Source: JAVBJV01 sp031555315
GTDB taxonomy: Bacteria > Pseudomonadota > Alphaproteobacteria > Acetobacterales > Acetobacteraceae
Direction of reading: 5' to 3'
Length of the DNA stretch: 64,000 nt
Assembly (NCBI GenBank): GCA_031555315.1
Contig: JAVBUO010000017.1
Coordinates: 20,861 to 84,860 of the forward strand
The translations under genes and the position numbers were made by a program. Under the pieces are notes generated by a model. The model had not been told where the DNA came from, made no database searches, and saw only the letters and a program-made list of their open reading frames with translations. Below, piece by piece: positions 1-7,930 of the stretch (positions within the stretch are counted from its first letter, which is position 1; each line of letters opens with the position of its first letter).

Positions 1-883
1 CATCGGGTACGGCACCTTCCCGCAGAAATCCGTCCTTCAGCGCCTGGCTGGCGGCTATCTCGACCATCGCCGTATTGACCTTCTCGACGATCGCCGCCGG
101 CGTGCCCCTGGGGGCCAGAATGCCGTTCCAGGTATCGACCTCGTAGCCCGGCACGGTGTCGGCAACCGTCGGGATATCGGGCACCGCCGGGGAACGCTGC
201 TGCGTGGTCACCGCCAGCCCGACCAGCGATCCGCCCCGCACCTGCGGCAGCGCCGAGGAAATCGTCGCGAACGAGAACTGCGCCTCCCCCGCCAGCAGCC
301 CGGTCAGCGACGGCGCGCCGCCGCGGTACGGAATATGCTGCACCGACACGCCGGTCATGTGCCGGAATATCTCGCCCGCCAGATGCACCGGCGAACCGTT
401 GCCGCTGGACGCATAGTTGATCTCGCCGGGCCGCGCCTTCAGCAGATCGATCAATTCCTGCGTGCTGGTCACCCCCAGCGATTTGGTGACCACCAGCAGC
501 AGCGGCAACGAACCGACGAACGCCACCGGCACGAAGTCGCGGATCGGGTCGTAGTTGATCTGCCGGTACAGCGCCGGGCTGATGCCATGGCTGGCAGCGG
601 TCGCCATGAACAGCGTGTAGCCATCGGGCGGCGACCCGGCGACCAGTTCGGCGGCCAGCAACCCCGCCGCACCCGGCCGGTTGTCGACCACGATCGGCTG
701 GCCGAGTTTTTCCGACAGGAACTGCCCCGCCACCCGCGCCAGAATATCGGTCGATCCGCCCGGCGTGTAGCCGACCACCAGCCGGACCGGCCGCGATGGG
801 TAGGTCTCGGCCTGCGCGCGCCGCACAGCCGCCCCCGTTGCCATGGCTGCTCCCGCTGCCATGAGCTGTCTTTTCGTTATCAT
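1..883 (-). CDS. Bug/TctC-family periplasmic solute-binding protein (C-terminus cut by window edge)
   Basis: Translating the minus strand from the ATG at 883 gives an uninterrupted frame to the window edge. The N-terminus is a short export signal (ITKRQLMAAGAAMATGAA). Next comes the typical Bug-family opening (YPSRPVRLVVGYTPGG), then VDNRPGAAG, PDGYTLFMA, and the ligand-loop region NYASSGNGSPVHLAGE. The family consists of periplasmic receptors, mostly for carboxylates; some work with tripartite tricarboxylate transporters and many are orphans. It is the last visible gene of a co-directional cluster with a CoA-transferase, a GntR regulator and a crotonase, so its ligand is probably the carboxylic acid which that cluster degrades. 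That link is inference. Roughly 294 residues are visible; the family is usually about 320. Confidence 0.9.
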   Translation of the reverse strand, partial: MITKRQLMAAGAAMATGAAVRRAQAETYPSRPVRLVVGYTPGGSTDILARVAGQFLSEKLGQPIVVDNRPGAAGLLAAELVAGSPPDGYTLFMATAASHGISPALYRQINYDPIRDFVPVAFVGSLPLLLVVTKSLGVTSTQELIDLLKARPGEINYASSGNGSPVHLAGEIFRHMTGVSVQHIPYRGGAPSLTGLLAGEAQFSFATISSALPQVRGGSLVGLAVTTQQRSPAVPDIPTVADTVPGYEVDTWNGILAPRGTPAAIVEKVNTAMVEIAASQALKDGFLREGAVPD

Positions 884-904
884 GTTTCCCCCCGTTGTGT
901 GGCG

Positions 905-1729
905 TTACCTGCCTTTGAACACCGGCCGCCGTTTTTCCATGAAGGCACGACGGCCTTCGGCGTAATCCTCGCTGTCGAAACATTCGCGAATCCAGCGCCC
1001 CGCCGCGTCCATGTCGACGCCCGGATGCGGGTGCAGAAAGGCGCGCATCATGCGTTTGCTGGCCCTGATGGTCAGCGGCGCGTTGTCGGCGATCGTGGTG
1101 CAGTACTCCAGCACAGTAGGCAGCAACTCGCCCTCGGGCACTGCCGCATGCACCAGCCCGATCTGCTGCGCGGCTTCGGCGCCGATCTGGCGCGCGGTGA
1201 AGAACAGCTCGCGCGCCTTCGCATGACCGATGGTGTTCACCAGCCGCAACAGCGCCGCCAGCCGGTAGCCGAGCCCCAGCCGCACCGCCGGCACACCGAA
1301 CCGTCCATCCAGCGCCGTGATCCGCAGGTCGCAGCACAGCGCGATGTTCACCCCGCCGCCGATGCAGAACCCGTTGATCATCGCAATGGTCGGCGTGTCG
1401 CATTCGTAGATGCGCACCTGCGCACGCTCGGCCACCTGCTCGTAATGGCTGACCGCACCGTCACCGCTGCGCATCGCATCGAACTGCGAGATATCGGCCC
1501 CGCTGACGAACGCCTTGCCGCCCGCGCCCTTGAAGACGATCACCCTGATCTCGGGATCGCTTTCGAACGCATCGAGGACGACGGGAATCGCCTCCCACAT
1601 ATCGACCGAAACGGCGTTGCGTTTCTCGGGTTGATTGAAGGTGAGCCAGCCGATCGTCCCCTGTTTCTCGGCGATGATCCGGTCGGTGATTTTGCCTGCG
1701 AACAGGCGTTGCGGCATGATGGCGTTCAT
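905..1729 (-). CDS. Enoyl-CoA hydratase/isomerase (crotonase) family protein
   Basis: This 274-residue protein has the crotonase fold signatures. The oxyanion-hole segment GKAFVSGADI lies near residues 70-80 and NGFCIGGGVNIALCCDLRI near 118-136. Of the two catalytic glutamates of classical hydratases, the second appears present (AKARELFF), but the first position reads Ala (FGVPAVRLG instead of a G-PE motif). The reaction may therefore not be simple hydration; other crotonase activities such as isomerase, dehydratase or hydrolase fit. It lies 9 bp downstream of the GntR gene, 21 bp upstream of the Bug receptor gene, and on the same strand, so one transcript with the CoA-transferase gene is likely. 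The substrate is unknown. Confidence 0.88.
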   Translation of the reverse strand: MNAIMPQRLFAGKITDRIIAEKQGTIGWLTFNQPEKRNAVSVDMWEAIPVVLDAFESDPEIRVIVFKGAGGKAFVSGADISQFDAMRSGDGAVSHYEQVAERAQVRIYECDTPTIAMINGFCIGGGVNIALCCDLRITALDGRFGVPAVRLGLGYRLAALLRLVNTIGHAKARELFFTARQIGAEAAQQIGLVHAAVPEGELLPTVLEYCTTIADNAPLTIRASKRMMRAFLHPHPGVDMDAAGRWIRECFDSEDYAEGRRAFMEKRRPVFKGR

Positions 1730-1738
1730 CGTTTTCTC

Positions 1739-2518
1739 TTATGCTCCCGGTTCGTCCTGCGACATCAGCCCCTGGCGCTGCATCGCGTTTTCCAGATGGC
1801 GGCGCATGGCAGCGCGTGCGCCAGCGGCATCACCGGCACAGATCGCCGCGCAGATCGCTTCGTGTTCGTCGATGCCGATGCGCAGTTTCTCAGCCGAGAC
1901 CACCACCTTGCGCCGCGCCGTGCGAATGGCGCGGTGCAGGCTGCCCTGCAGATAGTGCATCAGATCGGTGAAATACGGATTGCCGGTAGCCGCCGCGATC
2001 GCATTGTGAAAACCGGTCACGGCTTCCGATCCCTGATCGAGATCGGCGGCACGCTGATTGGCGGCGTCCAGCGCCGCGCGCAACCGGGCAATGTCGGCAT
2101 CGGTGCGGTTCAGCGCCGCCATGCCCGCCGCCGCGGTTTCCAGTTCGAGGCGCAGCTCGAAAATATGCCGCAGCTGCACGGGATCGAGCAGGTCTGCCTC
2201 CTCGATCCGGAACACTTTCTGCGCGGCTTCCGGCGCGACGAAACTGCCGATGCCGTGCAGGGTTTCGATAAACCCGCCCAGCTTCAGCCGTGCCACCGCC
2301 TCGCGCACCACGTTGCGGCTGACGCCGAACGCCTCGGCCAGCGCGGCCTCGGTCGGCAGTTGCGCGCCGGGCACCAATTCGCCGCTGCGGATCTTTTCGC
2401 GCAGTGTGAACGCGATCTCGTCGGCCAGCGTCTTCTGCCGGCCGATGGCGCGGAACATGCCCGTATGCACGATCGGCGCATGCGAGACGGCTGGTGTTGT
2501 GTTGCGCGGCTTGGGCAT
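1739..2518 (-). CDS. GntR-family transcriptional regulator, FadR/FCD subfamily
   Basis: A 259-residue regulator. The N-terminal winged helix spans about residues 25-95, with LADEIAFTLREKIRSGEL followed by PGAQLPTEAALAEAFGVSRNVVREAVARL. The all-helical FCD effector domain follows (about 105-245), with the acid- and histidine-bearing helices FHNAIAAATGNPYF and IDEHEAICAAI expected for a metal/carboxylate site. Proteins of this class usually respond to an organic acid or acyl-CoA made by the neighbouring pathway. It sits between the CoA-transferase gene and the crotonase gene in the same direction, which suggests local control. The palindrome at 3741-3766 is a candidate operator. Confidence 0.93.
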   Translation of the reverse strand: MPKPRNTTPAVSHAPIVHTGMFRAIGRQKTLADEIAFTLREKIRSGELVPGAQLPTEAALAEAFGVSRNVVREAVARLKLGGFIETLHGIGSFVAPEAAQKVFRIEEADLLDPVQLRHIFELRLELETAAAGMAALNRTDADIARLRAALDAANQRAADLDQGSEAVTGFHNAIAAATGNPYFTDLMHYLQGSLHRAIRTARRKVVVSAEKLRIGIDEHEAICAAICAGDAAGARAAMRRHLENAMQRQGLMSQDEPGA

Positions 2519-2552
2519 CTGGTCCTCGTTTTTGCTTCAGCTCGGTTTTTCT

Positions 2553-3728
2553 TCAGATTGCGGCTTCGGCTGCCAATGCCGCAATTTCGGTGTCGGTAAA
2601 CCCGAATTCGCGCAGCACCTCGCCCGTGTGCTGGCCACGTAGCGGGGCGGGCGTCGCCGTGCCGGGCCTGGTGCGGCTCATTTTCACGGGATGGCCGACC
2701 AGCGGCACGGTACCCAGTTTCGGGTGGGCGGTCTGCCAGACCATGTTCAGATGCTGCACCTGCGGGTCGGCAAAAGTCTGGTCGATGGTCAGGATCGGAC
2801 CGCACGGCACCCCGGCGGCATTCAGAATGTCGATCCATTCCTGCGTCGGACGCAGTCGCGTGCGGGCGTTGATCGCCGCATTCAGCGCCGGGCGGCGGGT
2901 GGCGCGGTCGGGCACCGAGCCGAAGCGCGGATCGGCGATCAGCTCCGGTGCGCCGATCGCCTCGCACAGGCGCGCATACAACGCGTTGCCCATGGCGGCG
3001 ATATTCACGTGCCCGTCGCTGGTTTCGAACACGCCGGTCGGGCTGCTGGTCGGGTGATCGTTGCCGCTCTGCCCCGGCACTTCGTGGTTCATCAGCCAGC
3101 GCATCGCCTGGAAATCCATCATCCAGAGCTGGGCGGCCAGCAGCGAGGTCTCGATCGCCTGCCCGCGGCCCGATACCTCGCGTTCCAGCAGCGCAGTCAG
3201 AATACCGATCGCGCAGAACAGGCCCGCGGTCAGGTCGGCAATCGGAATTCCCGCCCGCATCGGCCCGCGGCCCTTTTCGCCGGTAACCATCATCAATCCG
3301 CCGAGACCCTGGGCGATCTGGTCCAGACCGGGGCGCAACGCATACGGCCCGTCCTGCCCGAAGCCCGAGATACTGGCCAGCACGATGCGCGGGTTCACTG
3401 CTTCCAGTTGCACGTAATCGATGCCGAGGCGCTTTTTTACATCCGGGCGGAAATTCTCGACCACCACATCGGCGCTGCGCACCAGCCGCATGAAGGCGGC
3501 CAGCCCCTGAGGGTTTTTCAGATTCAACGTCAGGCTGCGCTTGTTGCGATGGGTGTTCTGGTAATCGGCGATCTGGGCGGGGCCGCCGGGGCGGTCGTCG
3601 TCGCCGGTGGCGGGCATTTCGATCTTGATCACCCGCGCGCCCCAGTCGGCCAGTTGCCGCACCGCCGCCGGGCCGGAACGCACATGCGTAAGGTCGAGCA
3701 CCGTAAAGCGTTCAAGCGGTCTGGACAT
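2553..3728 (-). CDS. CaiB/BaiF family (class III) CoA-transferase
   Basis: A 391-residue protein of the usual family length. The N-terminus MSRPLERFTVLDLTHVRSGP followed by ADWGARVIKIE is the Rossmann-like CoA-binding start of class III CoA-transferases. The catalytic aspartate that forms the acyl anhydride should be Asp165 in the segment PIADLTAG. NKRSLTLNLK and VVVENFRP are also family hallmarks. These enzymes move CoA between carboxylic acids. As the first gene of the cluster it would activate the acid imported through the Bug receptor and acted on by the crotonase; the specific acid is not predictable. Confidence 0.93.
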   Translation of the reverse strand: MSRPLERFTVLDLTHVRSGPAAVRQLADWGARVIKIEMPATGDDDRPGGPAQIADYQNTHRNKRSLTLNLKNPQGLAAFMRLVRSADVVVENFRPDVKKRLGIDYVQLEAVNPRIVLASISGFGQDGPYALRPGLDQIAQGLGGLMMVTGEKGRGPMRAGIPIADLTAGLFCAIGILTALLEREVSGRGQAIETSLLAAQLWMMDFQAMRWLMNHEVPGQSGNDHPTSSPTGVFETSDGHVNIAAMGNALYARLCEAIGAPELIADPRFGSVPDRATRRPALNAAINARTRLRPTQEWIDILNAAGVPCGPILTIDQTFADPQVQHLNMVWQTAHPKLGTVPLVGHPVKMSRTRPGTATPAPLRGQHTGEVLREFGFTDTEIAALAAEAAI

Positions 3729-3740
3729 TCGATAAGCACC

Positions 3741-3766
3741 TTGGACATTGGATGTTGGTTGTCCAA
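3741..3766. promoter_or_regulatory. Candidate operator upstream of the CoA-transferase gene
   Basis: TTGGACA at 3741-3747 is mirrored by TGTCCAA at 3760-3766. A nested pair ATTGGA (3747-3752) and TCCAAT (3762-3767) shares the same site. The palindrome lies 13-38 bp upstream of the ATG at 3728, where a repressor would block transcription. The FCD-type GntR protein encoded two genes on is the natural candidate. Binding is inferred from symmetry and position only. Confidence 0.45.
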
Positions 3767-3858
3767 TAACCTACCCAGACACGATCGACGCGCAAGCCCT
3801 GTCATCGCCATGCGCGATCACGGTGCCGTGAGCAGAACCGGACTCCCGGACATGTCTC

Positions 3859-4698
3859 TCACCGGCCGGCCGTCTCGGCTGCCTGCACGGCGCACAGGCC
3901 GGCACGATAATCGGGATAGCGCCAATCGATCCCCAGCGCGCGTCTGCCGATCACACTGCTGACGCGCCGGTTCTCCGCCCAGAAGCTGCGCGCCGTTGCG
4001 GACATCTGCGCATAGGCCACGGCGAAATCCACCGCGGGCGGCAATGGCAGCGCCAGCAGACGCGCGGCTTCGGCGACCACTTCGGCCTGTTCCGCCGGCC
4101 GGTCGTCGACCAGATTGAAAACGCGCCGGCCGCCACCGCCGTGCCGCGTCATCGCGGCCAGCACGGCCCGCACGATGTCGTCGCGATGAATCCGGCTGAA
4201 CACGTGCCCGGGTCTGATGATCCGCCGCGCGGTACCGGCCCGCACATCGTCCAGCGGCGAACGTTGCGGCCCATAAATGCCGCCCAGCCGGAACAGATCC
4301 ACCGCCGCCCCCTGCACGACCTGCGCCCCCCATCCCTGTTCCGCCGCCAGCCGCGCGTGCGATCGCGCCGATTGCGGCGCAGGCGTCGCCGTCTCGTCCA
4401 CCCAGGCACCGGCGCGATCGCCATAAACGCCGGTCGTGGACAAATAGCCGATCCACCGCCCCGCCCAGAGCGAAACCGGAAAACCGTGCGACAGCAGCGG
4501 ATCGCCATCGCGGCCCGGCGGCGCGGTGACCAGAACATGGCTGGCCCAGTCCAGACTGTCGCGCAGGCGCGCCTGATCGACCCAGGCCGGATGGGCGACC
4601 ACAGTGCGCGACAGGCCACGCACCGCCCAGCCCATGCCCAGCGCCGCATCCGCGACCGCCCGGCCGCAATACCCGAGCCCGAAAACCAGTAACCGCAT
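3859..4698 (-). CDS. NAD(P)-binding SDR-type epimerase/reductase (YeeZ-like)
   Basis: The protein opens with MRLLVFGLGYCGRAVADAAL, a Rossmann nucleotide-binding segment (GxGYxG). It contains YLSTTGVYGDRAGAWVDE, the extended-SDR region with the conserved Tyr, and LFRLGGIYGPQRSPLD, which is typical of atypical/extended SDR proteins of the YeeZ group. The ATG at 4698 (279 residues) was chosen because the Rossmann strand begins there; a GTG at 4713 would add five residues. It is transcribed away from the TPR gene starting at 4749, so the two share a short divergent promoter region. The substrate is unknown. Confidence 0.82.
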   Translation of the reverse strand: MRLLVFGLGYCGRAVADAALGMGWAVRGLSRTVVAHPAWVDQARLRDSLDWASHVLVTAPPGRDGDPLLSHGFPVSLWAGRWIGYLSTTGVYGDRAGAWVDETATPAPQSARSHARLAAEQGWGAQVVQGAAVDLFRLGGIYGPQRSPLDDVRAGTARRIIRPGHVFSRIHRDDIVRAVLAAMTRHGGGGRRVFNLVDDRPAEQAEVVAEAARLLALPLPPAVDFAVAYAQMSATARSFWAENRRVSSVIGRRALGIDWRYPDYRAGLCAVQAAETAGR

Positions 4699-4748
4699 AA
4701 CGAATATTTGCACCGCCCCTTCGGCATGGGATAGTGTTGTGGCCGATT

Positions 4749-5591
4749 ATGCTCAATTTTCCGTTCTTGTCCGTTCTGACCCTCGTTCTGCTGGGCAGCG
4801 CCGCCGCCGGCGCGCAACCCGCACAAACGGCGCCTGCACCAACGGCACCTGCCGCCCCCAGCGCCGCGGCTGAAACCATTCCACCGCCGCCGACGCCACT
4901 GCGCGTGTCCGAAGCGCCGGAATACACACACTGCCTCGACATGATCGCCCTCGACCCGGCCGAGGCAGCAAAATTCGCCCAGAGCTGGGCGCTGGGCGAC
5001 CATACCAATGAAGGCGCCATCCATTGCAATGCACTGGCATTGCTGACCCTGGGACAAACGGAAGCCGCCGCCACCGCGCTGGAACAGCTGGCCCTGAACT
5101 CGCGCGCCTCGGCCGGGGTGCGCGCCTCGCTCTACGCACAGGCCGGACAGGCATGGCTGCTCATGAACGATCCGATGCGTGCCTTCGGTGCCGCCACCAT
5201 GGCGCTGAGCCTGACCCCCGACGACCTGGACCTGCTGGTCGACCGCGCGATCGCCGCCGGCGCGGGGGGCGAGTACCGTTCGGCGATCGACGACCTGACG
5301 CGTGTGCTTACCCTCGATCCGTCGCGCACCGACGCGCTGATCCTGCGCGCGACATCTTGGCGGCGTCTGGAACAGCCGAGCCAGGCCGAAACCGACATCA
5401 CCCGCGCGCTGGAGCTGGAACCCGACAACGTCGAAGCGCTGCTGGAACGCGGCATATTGCGCCAGATAAAAGGCGACAGCACCGGCGCGCGCGCGGACTG
5501 GGAACGCACCATCGCGCTCGACCCGAACAGCCCGACGGCGGATTTCGCGCGCCAGAATCTCGCCCTGCTGGAAGCCGGCCCGGCGCGCTAG
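4749..5591 (+). CDS. Secreted tetratricopeptide-repeat protein
   Basis: A 280-residue protein with an N-terminal signal peptide (MLNFPFLSVLTLVLLGSAAA, cleavage probably near AGA-QP). A Pro/Ala/Thr-rich linker follows, then a helical region ending in at least two clear TPR units (about residues 170-265): AIDDLTRVLTLDPSRTDALI and ALELEPDNVEALLERGILRQ. TPRs mediate protein contacts; periplasmic location is inferred from the signal. The ATG at 4749 puts the signal peptide first; an in-frame GTG at 4734 is possible. The TAG stop is the first three bases of a dispersed hairpin repeat. Confidence 0.82.
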   Translation: MLNFPFLSVLTLVLLGSAAAGAQPAQTAPAPTAPAAPSAAAETIPPPPTPLRVSEAPEYTHCLDMIALDPAEAAKFAQSWALGDHTNEGAIHCNALALLTLGQTEAAATALEQLALNSRASAGVRASLYAQAGQAWLLMNDPMRAFGAATMALSLTPDDLDLLVDRAIAAGAGGEYRSAIDDLTRVLTLDPSRTDALILRATSWRRLEQPSQAETDITRALELEPDNVEALLERGILRQIKGDSTGARADWERTIALDPNSPTADFARQNLALLEAGPAR

Positions 5592-5639
5592 AGCAGATCG
5601 TGATCGGGTGGGATCACCCGGTCACGTGAAGATGCTCGG
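5589..5639 (+). repeat. 51-bp dispersed hairpin element, copy 1
   Basis: Beginning with the TAG stop of the TPR gene, these 51 bases match, with one difference, the reverse complement of 31831-31881. The core is an 11-bp stem (GTGATCGGGTG / CACCCGGTCAC) around the tetraloop GGAT. The single difference from the second copy (T for C in the left arm) turns a C-G pair into U-G in RNA, so pairing is kept. The position directly after a stop codon suits a transcription terminator or mRNA 3'-end stabiliser, but there is no U-run. Confidence 0.8.
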
Positions 5640-5652
5640 CAGACAAAGACCG

Positions 5653-5692
5653 AGAGTATTTCCCGTGAACCAGAGTGAACGGGAAATGCTCT
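5653..5692. repeat. Hairpin-forming palindromic element between convergent genes
   Basis: The arms AGAGTATTTCCCGT (5653-5666) and ACGGGAAATGCTCT (5679-5692) pair over 14 bp with one G-U and a 12-base loop. It lies between the convergent TPR and CPBP genes, immediately after the 51-bp element, and may act as a bidirectional terminator or be another repeat-family member. No second copy was seen in this window. Confidence 0.55.
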
Positions 5693-5701
5693 AGAAAACG
5701 A

Positions 5702-6424
5702 TCACCCGAACAATATATCCCAGCCGATCGAAAACACCGCCACGTCGGCCAGAACGTGACAAACGTAGCACGGCCAGATGCTGCGATAGCGCGCATAGAG
5801 CCACGACCAGATCACGCTGGCCGCGAACACCCCCGCCGACGCCAGCGCGTTCTGCCAGGCCGGCACATATGCCGCCAGCGCCAGCGTGTGATGAAAGGTG
5901 AAGAACAGTGCCGTCATCGCCACCGCCACGCCGCGCGGCCAGATCCGTTCGCTCTGGCGGAACAGGAAGAAACGGAACACATATTCTTCCAGCAGCGCGT
6001 TCACGAACGTCCAGTAGGCACTGACCCCCAGATACAGCGTCGCCGACGTCAGCCCCGCCGCCGCCAGCCTGGTCTGGAAATTCGCCGCATCCACCAGCCC
6101 GCGTGCCAGCAGGGCATAGGCACCCCAGATCACCACGAGCATCCCCGCCCCCAGCGCCAGCCCCACACCCAACCCACCATGGCGCGGCGGCGACAGACCG
6201 GGGCGCATCCGCTCGATGCGGATCAGCCAGACCAGCGGCCCGAGAAACAGCCAGACCTTGGCCGCCGCCCACAGCGCCGACCCCAGCACCCCCTGTTCCA
6301 TATGCAGCGCCAGCAGAACCCCCACGCTGGGCGCCGGCACGAACAGGGCCAGCGCCAGCCACGGTTGCCAGCGGGCAGCGGGCGCGGGCAACGGGGCAGG
6401 TGTCCGCCATGAACTACCCGCCAT
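5702..6424 (-). CDS. CPBP-family intramembrane glutamic protease (CAAX protease-like)
   Basis: A 240-residue, strongly hydrophobic protein with about seven membrane segments. It carries all three motifs of the ABI/CPBP family: EEYVFR with Glu146, Glu147 and Arg151; the FxxxH motif in FFTFHHTL (His178/179); and HVLAD with His223. Family members cleave membrane proteins or prenylated peptides in the bilayer; the substrate here is unknown. The start codon lies in the distal copy of a 14-bp tandem duplication and overlaps the 3' end of the preceding lipoprotein gene, so translation is probably coupled. Confidence 0.88.
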   Translation of the reverse strand: MAGSSWRTPAPLPAPAARWQPWLALALFVPAPSVGVLLALHMEQGVLGSALWAAAKVWLFLGPLVWLIRIERMRPGLSPPRHGGLGVGLALGAGMLVVIWGAYALLARGLVDAANFQTRLAAAGLTSATLYLGVSAYWTFVNALLEEYVFRFFLFRQSERIWPRGVAVAMTALFFTFHHTLALAAYVPAWQNALASAGVFAASVIWSWLYARYRSIWPCYVCHVLADVAVFSIGWDILFG

Positions 6425-6431
6425 GAACTAC
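6404..6431. repeat. Perfect 14-bp tandem duplication at a start codon
   Basis: CCGCCATGAACTAC occurs twice back to back (6404-6417 and 6418-6431). A one-mismatch third copy lies at 6943-6956, next to the start of the lipoprotein gene. On the minus strand each copy reads GTAGTTCATGGCGG and so carries an ATG. The duplication length is not a multiple of three, and only the upstream ATG (6424) is in frame with the CPBP protease. Confidence 0.8.
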
Positions 6432-6931
6432 TGGCGCGAACGCGTCCGGTTCAGCCGCAGTTCCGCTTCGGTCAACTGGAACCCCACCACGACGTGGTAC
6501 TGCTGGCGCACCGGCAGTGACAGCACCGCGGGTTCGGTCTCTAGCCTGGTGCGTGTCGCGTTGGATTCGAATTCGCCGCGCGCCGTGTAGACCTGCTTGT
6601 CGAGAATGTTACCGCCCGCATCGGTGATCGCCACGAAATAGGGCAATTCCGCCCGGTTGCTACCGGCCGGCCCGCGCGTGGCTTCAATTACCACTCGGAC
6701 GGTGATCTTGTTCGTCCCCTCGCGGCCGCTCTCGCACGCGCCGTTCACGTCGGTGATCCGCCCTGCGGTCAGCAGATCCGTCAGATCGGTCCCGCCAGCA
6801 CGATACTGGGCGATCTGCCGCGCATCGGGCAGAATCGACACCAGCGGGCACACCGGCGGCGGGGTTGGCGTTCCGCCGCAGCCGTTCAGCAGGACGGGCA
6901 ACAGGCCCAGGAAAAGAAACCTCGCACGCAT
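6428..6931 (-). CDS. Putative outer-membrane or periplasmic lipoprotein, function unknown
   Basis: The protein begins MRARFLFLGLLPVLLNGC, a classical lipoprotein signal with lipobox LLNGC, followed by a Pro/Thr-rich linker. The mature part (about 150 residues) holds a predicted beta-rich domain (KITVRVVIEATRGP, ELPYFVAITDAGGNIL, QYHVVVGFQLTEAEL). I do not recognise a named family. The ATG at 6931 has a GGAG 9 bases upstream; ATGs at 6949, 6940 and 6937 are alternatives. It overlaps the start of the CPBP protease gene, so the two probably form an operon. Confidence 0.75.
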   Translation of the reverse strand: MRARFLFLGLLPVLLNGCGGTPTPPPVCPLVSILPDARQIAQYRAGGTDLTDLLTAGRITDVNGACESGREGTNKITVRVVIEATRGPAGSNRAELPYFVAITDAGGNILDKQVYTARGEFESNATRTRLETEPAVLSLPVRQQYHVVVGFQLTEAELRLNRTRSRQ

Positions 6932-6985
6932 TTCCATCATCTCCGCCATGGACTACCCCCCGTGATTGGCATAGTGCAGACGCTT

Positions 6986-7930
6986 ATGGAAGCCAGACCC
7001 AGCCTGAAAGTGCTGCTTGCCGGCCCGCGCGGCTTTTGCGCGGGGGTGGACCGGGCCATCAAGATCGTCGAAGAGGCGCTGCGCCGCTTCGGTGCGCCCG
7101 TTTATGTCCGGCACGAGATCGTCCACAACCGTTTCGTGGTCGAAAGCCTCGAGGCCCAGGGCGCGCGTTTCGTCGAGGAACTGGACGAGGTTCCCCCCGA
7201 CGCCCCGGTGGTCTTCTCGGCCCACGGCGTGCCCAAGCGCGTGCCCGAGGACGCCCAGCGCCGCAACCTGTTCTATCTCGATGCCACCTGCCCGCTGGTC
7301 AGCAAGGTGCACCGCGAGGCCGAACGCCATTTCGCGCAGAACAGCCACATCCTGATGATCGGCCATGCCGGCCACCCCGAGGTGATCGGCACCATGGGCC
7401 AGTTGCCCGACGGCGCGATGACGCTGATCGAGGACGCCGACGCCGCGCGCAGCGTGCAGCCACCACCCGGCCCGCTGTCCTACATCACCCAGACCACACT
7501 GTCGGTCGACGACACCGCCGAGATCGTCGCCATCCTGCGCGAACGCTTCCCCAATATCGAAGTGCCGCGCAAGGAGGACATCTGCTACGCCACCACCAAC
7601 CGCCAGGCCGCCGTGAAAGCGATCGCGCCACGCGCCGATATGGTGGTGGTGATCGGCGCGCCGAACAGCTCCAACTCGCAGCGGCTGCGCGAAGTGGCTG
7701 AACGCGCCGGCTGCGCGCACACCGCTCTGGTGCAGCGCGCCCGCGACCTCGACCTCGACGCCCTGCGCGCCGTGCGCACGCTGGGCCTGACTGCCGGCGC
7801 TTCGGCGCCCGAGGTGCTGGTCGACGAAGTGCTCGCCCATCTGCGCACCCGCTTCGACGTGACGGTCGAGGAACTGCGCGTCACCGACGAGAATATCGTT
7901 TTCAAACTCCCACCTGCACTGACCACGTAA
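6986..7930 (+). CDS. ispH: 4-hydroxy-3-methylbut-2-enyl diphosphate reductase
   Basis: The last enzyme of the MEP isoprenoid pathway, making IPP and DMAPP with an Fe-S cluster. The three cluster cysteines are Cys18 (GPRGFCAGVDRAI), Cys102 (LDATCPLVSKVH) and Cys200 (EDICYATTNRQ). The catalytic Glu region is GHAGHPEV (Glu132). Length is 314 residues from the ATG at 6986; an in-frame GTG at 6962 would add eight. The stop overlaps the thrB start (TAATG), indicating translational coupling in an ispH-thrB-rnhA operon, an arrangement common in alphaproteobacteria. Confidence 0.97.
   Translation: MEARPSLKVLLAGPRGFCAGVDRAIKIVEEALRRFGAPVYVRHEIVHNRFVVESLEAQGARFVEELDEVPPDAPVVFSAHGVPKRVPEDAQRRNLFYLDATCPLVSKVHREAERHFAQNSHILMIGHAGHPEVIGTMGQLPDGAMTLIEDADAARSVQPPPGPLSYITQTTLSVDDTAEIVAILRERFPNIEVPRKEDICYATTNRQAAVKAIAPRADMVVVIGAPNSSNSQRLREVAERAGCAHTALVQRARDLDLDALRAVRTLGLTAGASAPEVLVDEVLAHLRTRFDVTVEELRVTDENIVFKLPPALTT

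Noticed and set aside
335..2599. Long open frame of 754 codons on the plus strand
   Set aside because: It lies antisense to the crotonase, GntR and CoA-transferase genes, is rich in Arg, His and Gln, and is a GC-codon-bias shadow.
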